From the NCBI GenBank assembly GCA_019637155.1, contig JAHBWE010000012.1:186001-250000 (forward strand): a stretch of DNA of 64,000 bases, given 5' to 3'. Shown piece after piece: positions 52,405 through 60,252 of the stretch; position 1 is the first letter of the stretch, and every line of letters starts with the position of its first letter. The position numbers were made by a program, and so were the translations under genes. This stretch comes from Labilithrix sp. (GTDB taxonomy: Bacteria > Myxococcota_A > Polyangia > Polyangiales > Polyangiaceae). The notes beneath the pieces were generated by a model that did not search any database, had not been told where the DNA came from, and saw only the letters and a program-made list of their open reading frames with translations.

Positions 52405-53547
52405 GTGACCTTCTCCCGCCGCTCCCAGGTCGGCTCCACCGAGACGAACGCGCTCACCCTCGCGCTGGCGAGCGCGCGCGCCGAGGCCCGCTTCCTCGAC
52501 CTCACCGCGTCGAACCCGACCACGGCGGGACTCCCCTACGATCAAGCCGCGATCCTGAGCGCGCTCGATCAACGCGCCGCGCTCGTCTACGAGCCGCAGC
52601 CGCTCGGGCTCGCGAGCGCACGCGAGGTCGTCGCCAAGCGCCTCGGGATCGATCCCGCGCGCGTCGCGATCACCGCGAGCACGAGCGAGGCCTACGCCGT
52701 GCTCTTCAAGGCGTTCTGCGATCCGGGCGACGAGGTCCTCGTCCCCTCCCCGAGCTACCCGCTCCTCGACTGGCTCGCCTCCTTCGAAGGCATCACCCTC
52801 CGCCGCTACCCCCTCGTCTACGCCGGGAGCTGGCACGTCGACGTCGAGGCGCTCGCGCGCGCGGTCGGACCGAAGACGCGCGCGATCGTCGCCGTCGCGC
52901 CGAACAACCCGACCGGCCAGTACCTCTCGGCGCACGAGCTCGACGCGATGCTCGCGCACGAGCTCCCCGTGATCAGCGACGAGGTGTTCGCGTCGTACCC
53001 GCTCGCGACGCGACGCTCCGATCGCCTCGCGACGGTGGTCCACGCGAAGGAGGGCCTCGTCTTCGCGCTCTCCGGCCTCTCGAAGCTCGCCGCGCTCCCG
53101 CAGATGAAGCTCGGCTGGATCGCGGCCGGCGGCGATCCCGCGCGCGTCAACGAAGCGCTCGCGCGGCTCGAGCTCGTCCTCGACGCGTACCTCTCCGTCG
53201 GCGCGCCGGTCCAGCACGCGCTCCCCGAGCTCCTCCACGCCGGCGAGCTCACCGCCGACGCGATCCGGCGGCGGACCAAGGACAACCTCGCCGTCGCGCG
53301 CGCCGCCGCCGCGAAGCACGACCTCGTCACGCAGCTCGACGTCGAAGCAGGCTGGTACGTCACCTGGCGCGTGCCGGCGACGATGAGCGACGAAGAATGG
53401 GCGCTCACGCTCCTCCGCGAGGACGGGGTCTACGTGCATCCCGGTTACTTCTTCGACATGAGCGGCGCCCATCTCGTCCTGAGCCTCCTCACCCCCGAGC
53501 CGGACTTCCGCGACGGGATCGAGCGCATCGTCCGCCGCATCCGATGA
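52405..53547 (+). CDS. PLP-dependent aminotransferase class I/II
   Basis: This 380-residue fold-type I aminotransferase has the PLP motifs: TASTSEAYAVLFKAFCDPGD, PNNPTGQYL (the N-P-T-G), SDEVFASYPL for the PLP-Asp, and the Schiff-base Lys in ALSGLSKLAALPQMKLGWIA. The start GTG 52405 is chosen because the frame has no signal and the fold begins there; upstream is the lipoprotein gene on the other strand. Substrate is unknown; the arrangement resembles aspartate/alanine aminotransferase-like enzymes. It ends in ATGA overlap with the next gene. Confidence 0.88.
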   Translation: MTFSRRSQVGSTETNALTLALASARAEARFLDLTASNPTTAGLPYDQAAILSALDQRAALVYEPQPLGLASAREVVAKRLGIDPARVAITASTSEAYAVLFKAFCDPGDEVLVPSPSYPLLDWLASFEGITLRRYPLVYAGSWHVDVEALARAVGPKTRAIVAVAPNNPTGQYLSAHELDAMLAHELPVISDEVFASYPLATRRSDRLATVVHAKEGLVFALSGLSKLAALPQMKLGWIAAGGDPARVNEALARLELVLDAYLSVGAPVQHALPELLHAGELTADAIRRRTKDNLAVARAAAAKHDLVTQLDVEAGWYVTWRVPATMSDEEWALTLLREDGVYVHPGYFFDMSGAHLVLSLLTPEPDFRDGIERIVRRIR

Positions 53548-54794
53548 AGCGCGCGCTCGTCGTGGCGCTCGCGTCTTGCCTAGCGCTCACGGGATGCAGC
53601 AAGTTCCAGGTCGTCGACTTCGCGATGTCGAGCGCGCGTCGCCTCCCGCGCGAGCGCCGCGCCGTCGGGCCCTACCAGGTCCTCGCCGGCGACATGCACT
53701 GCCACGTGCGCCCGCCCGACGCGGCGTACCACGTGTCGCGCGAGCTCACCGACACGTACCGGCTCGCGCTCGAGGAAGGCCTCGACTTCGTCGTGCTCAC
53801 GCCGCACGTCCCGTCGCGCTTCTTCCTCGATCCCGAGCAGCGCGAGTGGGTGCGCGCGACGCAGCAGGTCCTCGGCGCGAAGATCGCGCAGCTCTCCCAG
53901 CCGACGGGGCCGCTCCTCCTCCCGGGCATGGAGTACACCGACTATCGCTACGGTCACCTCGGGCTCTCGTTCGGCGACGTCGACGCGGTGCTCGACGAGG
54001 TCCCCCTCGCCTCGCTGGAGCGACGGCCCGAGCTCTTCTTCGAGGCGTGGCAGGCGAAGGGCGGCCTCGCGACGATCAACCATCCTTTCCTCGAGCCGCT
54101 GCCGCGCGCGCCGATCGCGGAGCTCCACTACGACCTCACCTGGCGGGGCTTCTCGAGCGCGCCGGTCCCCTCCGAGATCGCGTGGCTCACGCGGCACGCG
54201 AACGCGATCGAGACGTGGAACGAGAGCATCGGCCACGTCCGCGATCGCTGGTTCGCCGGCGACCCGGACTGGGAGCTGCGCCAGGCGACGCACCTCGTCC
54301 AGCGCCTCGCGCGCGCCGAGCAGCGACGGGTCACGCCCGTCGGCGGCTCCGACTCCCACGGCGGCTGGCTTCGCCCGACGACGTGGGTCCTCGCGACCGA
54401 GCGCACGCCGGCCGCGATCCGCGCCGGCCTCGTCGCCGGACGCACGTGCGTGCGCTCCCCGGACGCGTGCACGCTGGAGGTCCGCGGCGCGGGCGGGGCG
54501 TTCCACGCGGCCGGCGCCGCGATCACGAGCGCGCGCGGCGCGGTGGAGGCGCGATCGCACGGCGGCGAGGCGACGTATTTCGTGAACGGCGCCGTCGCCG
54601 CGACGGCGGAGGACGGCGCGACGACGCGGCTCTCCGTCCCCGGCACCTGCGCGCTCGTGCACGTCCGCGTGAACGACGGCGTCTCGGCGCCGGTCTACGT
54701 CGACTGCGGCTGGGCGGAGACGAATCAGGCCAATTCGTTAAACAAGCCAAATCAGACAAACATGGGACCGCCCTTCTCGAGCGCGCGCTGGTAG
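53544..54794 (+). CDS. PHP-domain metallohydrolase lipoprotein (CehA/McbA-type)
   Basis: This 416-residue protein has a lipoprotein signal (MKRALVVALASCLALTGCSK) and a PHP domain: GDMHCHVRPPDAA with metal ligands, FVVLTPHVPSRFF, GMEYTDYRYGHLG, TINHPFLEPLP and GGSDSHGGWLRPTTW. These are all five PHP/CehA-McbA motifs. The family hydrolyses phosphates, esters or carbamates, and the substrate is not known. It starts at ATG 53544 in ATGA overlap with the aminotransferase stop, so the two are translationally coupled. Its 3' end overlaps the convergent GST gene by 43 bases. Confidence 0.82.
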   Translation: MKRALVVALASCLALTGCSKFQVVDFAMSSARRLPRERRAVGPYQVLAGDMHCHVRPPDAAYHVSRELTDTYRLALEEGLDFVVLTPHVPSRFFLDPEQREWVRATQQVLGAKIAQLSQPTGPLLLPGMEYTDYRYGHLGLSFGDVDAVLDEVPLASLERRPELFFEAWQAKGGLATINHPFLEPLPRAPIAELHYDLTWRGFSSAPVPSEIAWLTRHANAIETWNESIGHVRDRWFAGDPDWELRQATHLVQRLARAEQRRVTPVGGSDSHGGWLRPTTWVLATERTPAAIRAGLVAGRTCVRSPDACTLEVRGAGGAFHAAGAAITSARGAVEARSHGGEATYFVNGAVAATAEDGATTRLSVPGTCALVHVRVNDGVSAPVYVDCGWAETNQANSLNKPNQTNMGPPFSSARW

Positions 54795-55411
54795 GCGGGG
54801 CGGGCCTGGACGCGATCGAGCCAGGCGCGCGTCTTCGGGCGGTCGCCGAGGTCCGAGCGGACGAAGCTGCCCTCGACCGGGTAGCTCATCTGTATGTCGG
54901 CGATCGTCATCTCCTCCCCCGCGAACCAGGGGCTCTTCGCGAGCTGGGACTCGACCCAGCCGAAGTGGGTCGCGAGGTTCGGATCGACGAAGGTGGAGAG
55001 GACCTGGTTCGCGATCGCCTTCGCGATCGGCTTCACCGGCCACGGCGCCTTGCGCTTGATCTCGCTGAAGACGAGCTTCAAGAGGAGCGGCGACATCGCG
55101 GACCCCTCCGCGTAGTGCATCCAGTACCGGTATTTCAGGTGCTCCGGCGTCCCCGGCTTCGGGACCAACCGGCCCTCGCCGTGGCGATCGACGAGGTACT
55201 CGAGGATCGCGGCCGACTCCGCCACCGTGCTCTCGCCGTCGACGACGACGGGCGACTTGCCGAGGGGATGGACCTCCGCGAGCACGGGCGGAGCGAGGAG
55301 CGTCTTCGGGTCCCGCGCGTACGTCTTCATCTCGTAGGGGACGCCGAGCTCCTCGAGGAGCCAGAGGACGCGATGCGAACGTGACTTCTCGAGGTGGTGC
55401 ACGGTGATCAT
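54752..55411 (-). CDS. Glutathione S-transferase
   Basis: This 219-residue GST has an N-terminal thioredoxin-fold domain (MITVHHLEKSRSHRVLWLLE; the Ser/Arg of SRSHR suggests a beta- or theta-like active site), the cis-Pro motif GKSPVVVDGESTVAESAAIL, and a C-terminal all-helical domain with the N-cap motif TIADIQMSYPVEG. It conjugates glutathione or acts as a peroxidase/isomerase. Its stop overlaps the PHP lipoprotein gene (convergent). It is divergent from the DUF2914 gene. Confidence 0.88.
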   Translation of the reverse strand: MITVHHLEKSRSHRVLWLLEELGVPYEMKTYARDPKTLLAPPVLAEVHPLGKSPVVVDGESTVAESAAILEYLVDRHGEGRLVPKPGTPEHLKYRYWMHYAEGSAMSPLLLKLVFSEIKRKAPWPVKPIAKAIANQVLSTFVDPNLATHFGWVESQLAKSPWFAGEEMTIADIQMSYPVEGSFVRSDLGDRPKTRAWLDRVQARPAYQRALEKGGPMFV

Positions 55412-55437
55412 GGCGCGTCATCGTATATGCTTCCGGG

Positions 55438-56517
55438 GTGTCCGTTCGCGTCGTCGACCCCGTCCCGTACGCGCCGTCGCCTCGCGACAAGCTGAAGGCG
55501 TTCCTCAAGCAGCACGGGCGGAAGCTCTGGTGGCTCCACTCGGCCTACGCGCTCGGCCTCGGCGTCAGCGTCGTCGTGTTCGCGCAGAAGGGCTTCGACC
55601 ACGCGCGCTGGCTCGCGGTCTCGATCGGCGCGGCGTGGATGCTCGTCGTCCTCTTCTTCCGCATCCACGGCTCCGGCAAGGGCCAGGCGAACGCCGCGCT
55701 CGCCGGCTCGACCAAACATCGCGTCCGCTTCTTCGCGATGACGTACGCGCTGAAGAACCTCTACCAGGGGATGCTCTTCTTCCTCCTCCCCTTCTATTGG
55801 AAGTCGACGACGTTCTGGACGCCCAACGCGTGGTTCGTCGTCCTCCTCGGCGTCTGCGCGTTCTTGTCGACGATGGACATCGTCTTCGATCGCGTCGTCT
55901 TCAAGTTCCGCGCGCTCGCCTCGGTGTTCCACGCCGTCGCGCTCTTCGGCTGCCTCAACCTCGTCGTGCCCGCGCTCTTCCCCGACACGCGCACGCTCTA
56001 CTCGCTGCTCATCGCGGTCGGCATCGCGTCCGTCGCGTTCTGGTCGATCCACTTCAGCCTCGCGATGCTGAAGGAGCGCATCTGGATCATCCTCTTCGTC
56101 CTCTCGACCGGCGGCGCGGTCGCCGGCGCGTACTACGCGCGCCCCGCGATCCCGCCCGTCCCGATGTACGTCGCGAAGGGCGCGGTGGGTCCGATGGTCC
56201 TCTCGGACGGGCGCCTCGCGATGGTCGTGCGCGAGCTGCATCCGAGCGCGATCGACAAGCTCATCGCGATCACCGACGTCGTCGTCCCCGGCGGCAAGGG
56301 CGACCGCCTCCTCCACGTCTGGCGCCACAACGGCCACGAGGTCCACCGCGCGACGGAGACGACGTCGAAGGTCGACGGCCCCGCCGGCACCGTCCGCCTC
56401 CGCTCCGGCCTCACCGGCCGCGACCTCCCGAAGAACCTCGTCGGCGACTGGTCGGTGGACGTCGAGACGCAAGACGGCCAGCTCGTCGGCCGCGCGACCT
56501 TCCTCGTCGTCGAGTAG
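55438..56517 (+). CDS. Multi-pass membrane protein with DUF2914-like C-terminal domain
   Basis: This 359-residue protein starts at GTG 55438 and has about six to seven hydrophobic segments in residues 30-235 (for example WLHSAYALGLGVSVVVFAQK). The C-terminal ~120 residues resemble DUF2914: LLHVWRHNGHEVHRATETTS and LPKNLVGDWSVDVETQDGQL then LVGRATFLVV, a beta domain probably outside the membrane. This combination (DUF5924-type membrane part plus DUF2914) is known among Proteobacteria and Myxococcota but its role is not settled. Confidence 0.75.
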   Translation: MSVRVVDPVPYAPSPRDKLKAFLKQHGRKLWWLHSAYALGLGVSVVVFAQKGFDHARWLAVSIGAAWMLVVLFFRIHGSGKGQANAALAGSTKHRVRFFAMTYALKNLYQGMLFFLLPFYWKSTTFWTPNAWFVVLLGVCAFLSTMDIVFDRVVFKFRALASVFHAVALFGCLNLVVPALFPDTRTLYSLLIAVGIASVAFWSIHFSLAMLKERIWIILFVLSTGGAVAGAYYARPAIPPVPMYVAKGAVGPMVLSDGRLAMVVRELHPSAIDKLIAITDVVVPGGKGDRLLHVWRHNGHEVHRATETTSKVDGPAGTVRLRSGLTGRDLPKNLVGDWSVDVETQDGQLVGRATFLVVE

Positions 56518-56582
56518 CTCAGGCGGAGAGAACGAGGGCGGCCCGCTTCCGAAACGGGGAAGGCGTCCTTACGTTGGGCGCG

Positions 56583-56861
56583 ATGAGTCGCTCGCTCAAG
56601 AGGCTTGGTTGGACGACGGCGCTCTGGCGCTACCTCCGTGACGGGGAGGCGTCGATTTTCGGCAAGCTCCTCGCGGTGTTCGCGGTGCTCTACGTCGTCA
56701 TGCCGGTGGACCTCATCCCCGACGTCCCGCTCATCGGCTGGCTCGACGACCTCGGCGTGGTCGCGCTCGTGGGTGCGTGGCTGACGAAACGGATCGCGGA
56801 GTACCGCGCGCCCGATGAGGTAGGTCTGCGGCCACGTCGGCCCTTCTCCGTCATGCCCTGA
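56583..56861 (+). CDS. DUF1232/YkvA-family membrane protein
   Basis: This 92-residue protein has the YkvA (DUF1232) core, AVFAVLYVVMPVDLIPDVPL followed by IGWLDDLGVVALVGAWL, a membrane-associated helical hairpin. The start ATG at 56583 is chosen because the domain fits; a longer open frame upstream is not protein-like. The family is of unknown biochemical function. Confidence 0.85.
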   Translation: MSRSLKRLGWTTALWRYLRDGEASIFGKLLAVFAVLYVVMPVDLIPDVPLIGWLDDLGVVALVGAWLTKRIAEYRAPDEVGLRPRRPFSVMP

Positions 56862-56951
56862 TGGCCGCGAACGGACCGCGCCTCCTCCTCTTGCGCTGGC
56901 CGTCAGAATCTCTACGCTCGCTGGACCTCACAGGAGCAGGAGCACGACAGC

Positions 56952-57353
56952 ATGAACTACCCCCCGAACGCCCCTCCGCCCGGTGGATACGGCGCACCGC
57001 CTCCCGGCGGCTACGGCCCTCCGCCCGGAGGCTATGGTCCTCCGCCTCCGCCGCCCGGCATGGGCATGGCGCCGATGATGGGTGGACCGATGCAGCAGGC
57101 GCCGTTCGGCGTCGACCCGATGACGGGCATGCCGTACTCGGACAAGTCGAAGATGGTCGCGGGCCTCCTCAACATCCTCCTGCCGTTCGTCGGCATCTGC
57201 GGTGTCGGCCGCTTCTACACCGGCCACATCGGCCTCGGCGTCGCGCAGCTCCTCCTCGGCTGGCTGACGTGCGGGATCTGGCCGCTCATCGACGGCATCC
57301 TGATGCTGATGGGCAAGGTCCCCGACGCCCAGGGCCGCCCGCTCCGCGACTGA
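56952..57353 (+). CDS. TM2-domain protein with Gly/Pro-rich N-terminus
   Basis: This 133-residue protein has a Pro/Gly/Tyr repeat N-terminus (PPGGYGAPPPGGYGPPPGGY) followed by a TM2 domain: SDKSKMVAGLLNILLPFVG, FYTGHIGLGVAQLLLGWLT and CGIWPLIDGILMLMG. TM2 proteins are small bipartite membrane proteins of unknown role. It is convergent with yjbQ (one base between stops). Confidence 0.85.
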   Translation: MNYPPNAPPPGGYGAPPPGGYGPPPGGYGPPPPPPGMGMAPMMGGPMQQAPFGVDPMTGMPYSDKSKMVAGLLNILLPFVGICGVGRFYTGHIGLGVAQLLLGWLTCGIWPLIDGILMLMGKVPDAQGRPLRD

Positions 57354-57354
57354 G

Positions 57355-57774
57355 CTAAAGACCCTGCACGTGCACCACGACGCGCCGCGTGTGAGCGGCG
57401 CGGCGGTGCTCCCAGAGGTAGAGGGCTTGCCAGGTGCCCAGGGCGAGGCGTCCCTTCGTGATGGGGATCGTCTCGCTCGTCTTCGTGATGGTCGCGCGGA
57501 GGTGCGAGGGCATGTCGTCGGGGCCCTCGTCGTCGTGCTCGTAGGCGCGCTCGTCTTCGGGCGCGACGCGGTCGATCCACGCCTGCATGTCCCGCCGCAC
57601 GGCCGGGTCCGCGTTCTCCTGGATGACGAGCGACGCGCTCGTGTGCTGGACGAAGACCGTGCAGAGGCCCGTCTTCACGCCCGCTTTCGCGATCACCGCC
57701 TGGACGCGCTCGGAGAGATCGACGAAGCCCCGGCCCCGGGTCGAAACGTCGAGGACCTCCTGATGCATTTGCAT
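57355..57774 (-). CDS. yjbQ: YjbQ/UPF0047 family protein (secondary thiamine-phosphate synthase-like)
   Basis: This 139-residue protein carries the UPF0047 signature: LCTVFVQHTSASLVIQENAD with conserved His and Glu, MPSHLRATITKTSETIPITK and LALGTWQALYLWEHR. Family members show weak thiamine phosphate synthase activity. Metal binding (His residues) is implied. The start is ATG 57772-57774 or the second ATG six bases later. It is divergent from the L,D-transpeptidase gene. Confidence 0.88.
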   Translation of the reverse strand: MQMHQEVLDVSTRGRGFVDLSERVQAVIAKAGVKTGLCTVFVQHTSASLVIQENADPAVRRDMQAWIDRVAPEDERAYEHDDEGPDDMPSHLRATITKTSETIPITKGRLALGTWQALYLWEHRRAAHTRRVVVHVQGL

Positions 57775-57877
57775 CCCCAGACGATAGATCCAGGGGCAGC
57801 GGACGTTTCAGGATCCAGCGTGTAGGACAAACCCGCACTTTTCAGGCGATCTGCCGCCAAGGTAGGCATGGCACAAC

Positions 57878-57897
57878 TTGCGCAGAAGGCTGCGCAA
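57878..57897. promoter_or_regulatory. Palindrome upstream of L,D-transpeptidase gene
   Basis: TTGCGCAG (57878-57885), AAGG, CTGCGCAA (57890-57897): a perfect 8-bp inverted repeat whose loop carries AAGG, a possible ribosome-binding site 12 bases before the ATG at 57902. It could be an operator or an RNA hairpin occluding the site. Alternatively, TTG 57878 could be the start codon and the palindrome coding. Confidence 0.5.
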
Positions 57898-57901
57898 CAC
57901 C

Positions 57902-58945
57902 ATGAGCCGCCTCGCCCTCCTCGCCCTCGCCCTTGGTCTCTCCGCCGTCGCCTGCGCCGCCGAGACGGACGACGACGCTCCCGCGGCCGACGAGGGCCAG
58001 CTCCAGTCGAACGGGCGCGGCTCCGACCACTGGTTTTACAGCGGGCCGCTCCCGGCGCTCGAGAACCCGAGCATCACGACGTCGCTCGAAGGGCACACCG
58101 TCCGCGTTACCGGCTTCCTCCCCGCCGGCGCGCGGATCCCGGAGCTGCCGCACGTGAAGACGAAGGCCGCCGGCGGCCGCACGCAGCTCGACATCGTCTA
58201 CCCGATCGCGACGGCGATGGCGGGCAAGGCCGACTCCCAGCCGAGGACGTACTCGTTCTACCATGCGAAGCCCTACCGCCCGAACGGCAACGCGTACACG
58301 GTCTCGCAGGGCAACCACTTCGTGACGTGGGGCGGCTTCCCGTTCCTCGGCTACAACGACGGCATCGCGTTCCACGGCCCGATCACGGATCAGGCGGCCG
58401 AGCGCGGCGGCATGAACGTCTGGTACCTCCGCCGCGGCGACGTGAGCAGCGGCTGCAACCGCATGATGGGCGAGCACGTCGTCGAGCTCGCGCACGTGAT
58501 CGGCATCAACATGCGGAAGGTCTACAAGGGCAACTACGCGTACGAGCCGACCACCACCGCGAAGGTCAAGGTCATCACCGACTTCGATCAGTACGAGGGC
58601 CAGTGGATCGACGTCGACTACCCGACCGACGTGGGCGCGTCGCGTCCCGCCGTCGCGAAGCAGACGACCAACGTCGCGATGTTCGGCTCGTGGGTCGCGA
58701 CGACGACGCCGGACGGCAAGGACCTCCCGCCGGACATGAAGTGGGAAGGCGGCGTGAACGGCCAGTGGTACGACTTCCAGGAGCACGCGATCCGCGGCAA
58801 CGTCTGCTCGATGCCGCCGGAGATGCTCGAGGAGCTCAAGACCGTCGCCGCCCGCACCGGCGGCGTCCTCCCCGCCGACTTCTGCCAGAAGAAGTTCGCC
58901 TGCGACGACCGCAAGGGCAAGGTCTGCCGCCCGAGCGAGATCTGA
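57902..58945 (+). CDS. L,D-transpeptidase (YkuD domain), secreted
   Basis: This 347-residue exported protein has a signal (MSRLALLALALGLSAVACAA, lipobox-like AVAC) and a YkuD domain: GIAFHGPITDQAAERGGMNV and the catalytic WYLRRGDVSSGCNRMMG, the HG...S(x)GCxR motif. It cross-links or modifies peptidoglycan peptides (3-3 bonds or protein attachment). The last ~100 residues hold several cysteines (GNVCSMPP, ADFCQKKFACDD). An alternative TTG start at 57878 would add eight basic residues. Followed by the convergent CoA-transferase gene (18 bases). Confidence 0.85.
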   Translation: MSRLALLALALGLSAVACAAETDDDAPAADEGQLQSNGRGSDHWFYSGPLPALENPSITTSLEGHTVRVTGFLPAGARIPELPHVKTKAAGGRTQLDIVYPIATAMAGKADSQPRTYSFYHAKPYRPNGNAYTVSQGNHFVTWGGFPFLGYNDGIAFHGPITDQAAERGGMNVWYLRRGDVSSGCNRMMGEHVVELAHVIGINMRKVYKGNYAYEPTTTAKVKVITDFDQYEGQWIDVDYPTDVGASRPAVAKQTTNVAMFGSWVATTTPDGKDLPPDMKWEGGVNGQWYDFQEHAIRGNVCSMPPEMLEELKTVAARTGGVLPADFCQKKFACDDRKGKVCRPSEI

Positions 58946-58963
58946 GCGACGAGATCCGAGACG

Positions 58964-60241
58964 CTACCGCGCCCCGAAGCGCTCGCGGTAGGCGCGCTCG
59001 AGCGCCTCGCGATGCTCCGGCGCGGCGAGGCCGATGAGGAGGCGCGCGCGCTCCTGCAGGCCCTTGCCGTACAGGTTCGCGACGCCGTGCTCGGTCACGA
59101 CGTACTGCACGTGACCGCGCGTCGTGACGACGCCGGCGCCGACGTTCAGCGTCGGGACGATGCGCGAGATCCCCTTCCTCGTCGTGGAAGGCAGCGCGAT
59201 GATCGGCTTGCCGCCCGGCGAGAGCGACGCGCCGCGCATGAAGTCCATCTGCCCGCCGATGCCGGAGTACTGGTGCGTCCCGATCGAGTCGGCGCAGACC
59301 TGGCCGGTGAGGTCGATCTGGATCGCGCTGTTGATCGCGACCACCTTCTGGTTCTTGCGGATGACGGAGGTGTCGTTGACCCACGAGACGTCGCGGAAGG
59401 CGACGGCGGGGTTGTCGTCGACGAAGTCGTAGACCTTGCGCGTGCCGAGCACGAACGTCGTCACGATCTTCCCGCGCTCCACCTTCTTCTGCGAGTTCGT
59501 GATGACGCCGCGCTCCACGAGCGGCACGACGCCATCGCTGAACATCTCGGTGTGGATCCCGAGGTCCTTGTGATCGACGAGGAAGCGGAGCACCGCGTCC
59601 GGGATCGAGCCGATGCCCATCTGCAGGGTGGAGCCGTCCTCCACGAGCGCCGCCACCGCGCGCCCGATCGCCTCCGTCGCCGCGTCGGCCTCGGCCGCGT
59701 AGCTGACCTCGGGGAGCTCGCGCGTCTCCTCGATCGCGGCGGTGATGCGCGACACGTGGAGGTGGCTGTCGCCGAGCGTCCGCGGCATGCGCGGGTTGAT
59801 CTGCACGATGATCGTCTTCGCCATCCCCATCGCCGCGAGGGCCGCGTCGACGGAGGTGCCGAGCGAGCAGTAGCCGTGCGCGTCGGGCGGCGACACCTGC
59901 AGGAGCGCGACGTCGATCGGGAGGTAACCTTCGCGGAAGAGGGTGGGGATCTCGCTGAGGAACACCGGCGTGTAGTCGGCGCCGTGCCCGTCGACCCAGG
60001 CGCGCACGTTCGCCGAGACGAAGAGCGAGTTCAGGAAGACGTGATCGCGGACGTTCGGCCGATCCCAGTCGAGCGCGCCGAGCGTGCTGATCGCGACGAG
60101 CTCGATCTTCGTGATCTCGCCGGCGCGATCGAGGAGCGCCGCGAGGAGCGACGACGGCGTTGCCGCGCTGCCATGGACGAACACACGCTGCCCACTCTGG
60201 ACGAGTTTGATCGCTTCCGCTGCGTCCGCAAAGATCTTCAT
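58964..60241 (-). CDS. Acetyl-CoA hydrolase/CoA-transferase (4-hydroxybutyrate CoA-transferase type)
   Basis: This 425-residue enzyme transfers CoA between acetate, 4-hydroxybutyrate or succinate. The motifs LVQSGQRVFVHGSAATPSSL, LQMGIGSIPDAVL and LGIHTEMFSDGVVPL (catalytic Glu in TEMFS) define the family. The start ATG 60239-60241 is chosen at MKIFADAAEAI; the open frame extends upstream into the region that follows the AAA gene stop, without homology. It is downstream of, and probably not part of, the acquired HEPN/AAA operon, with 11 bases between. Confidence 0.88.
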   Translation of the reverse strand: MKIFADAAEAIKLVQSGQRVFVHGSAATPSSLLAALLDRAGEITKIELVAISTLGALDWDRPNVRDHVFLNSLFVSANVRAWVDGHGADYTPVFLSEIPTLFREGYLPIDVALLQVSPPDAHGYCSLGTSVDAALAAMGMAKTIIVQINPRMPRTLGDSHLHVSRITAAIEETRELPEVSYAAEADAATEAIGRAVAALVEDGSTLQMGIGSIPDAVLRFLVDHKDLGIHTEMFSDGVVPLVERGVITNSQKKVERGKIVTTFVLGTRKVYDFVDDNPAVAFRDVSWVNDTSVIRKNQKVVAINSAIQIDLTGQVCADSIGTHQYSGIGGQMDFMRGASLSPGGKPIIALPSTTRKGISRIVPTLNVGAGVVTTRGHVQYVVTEHGVANLYGKGLQERARLLIGLAAPEHREALERAYRERFGAR

Positions 60242-60252
60242 GAGCGTCTCGA

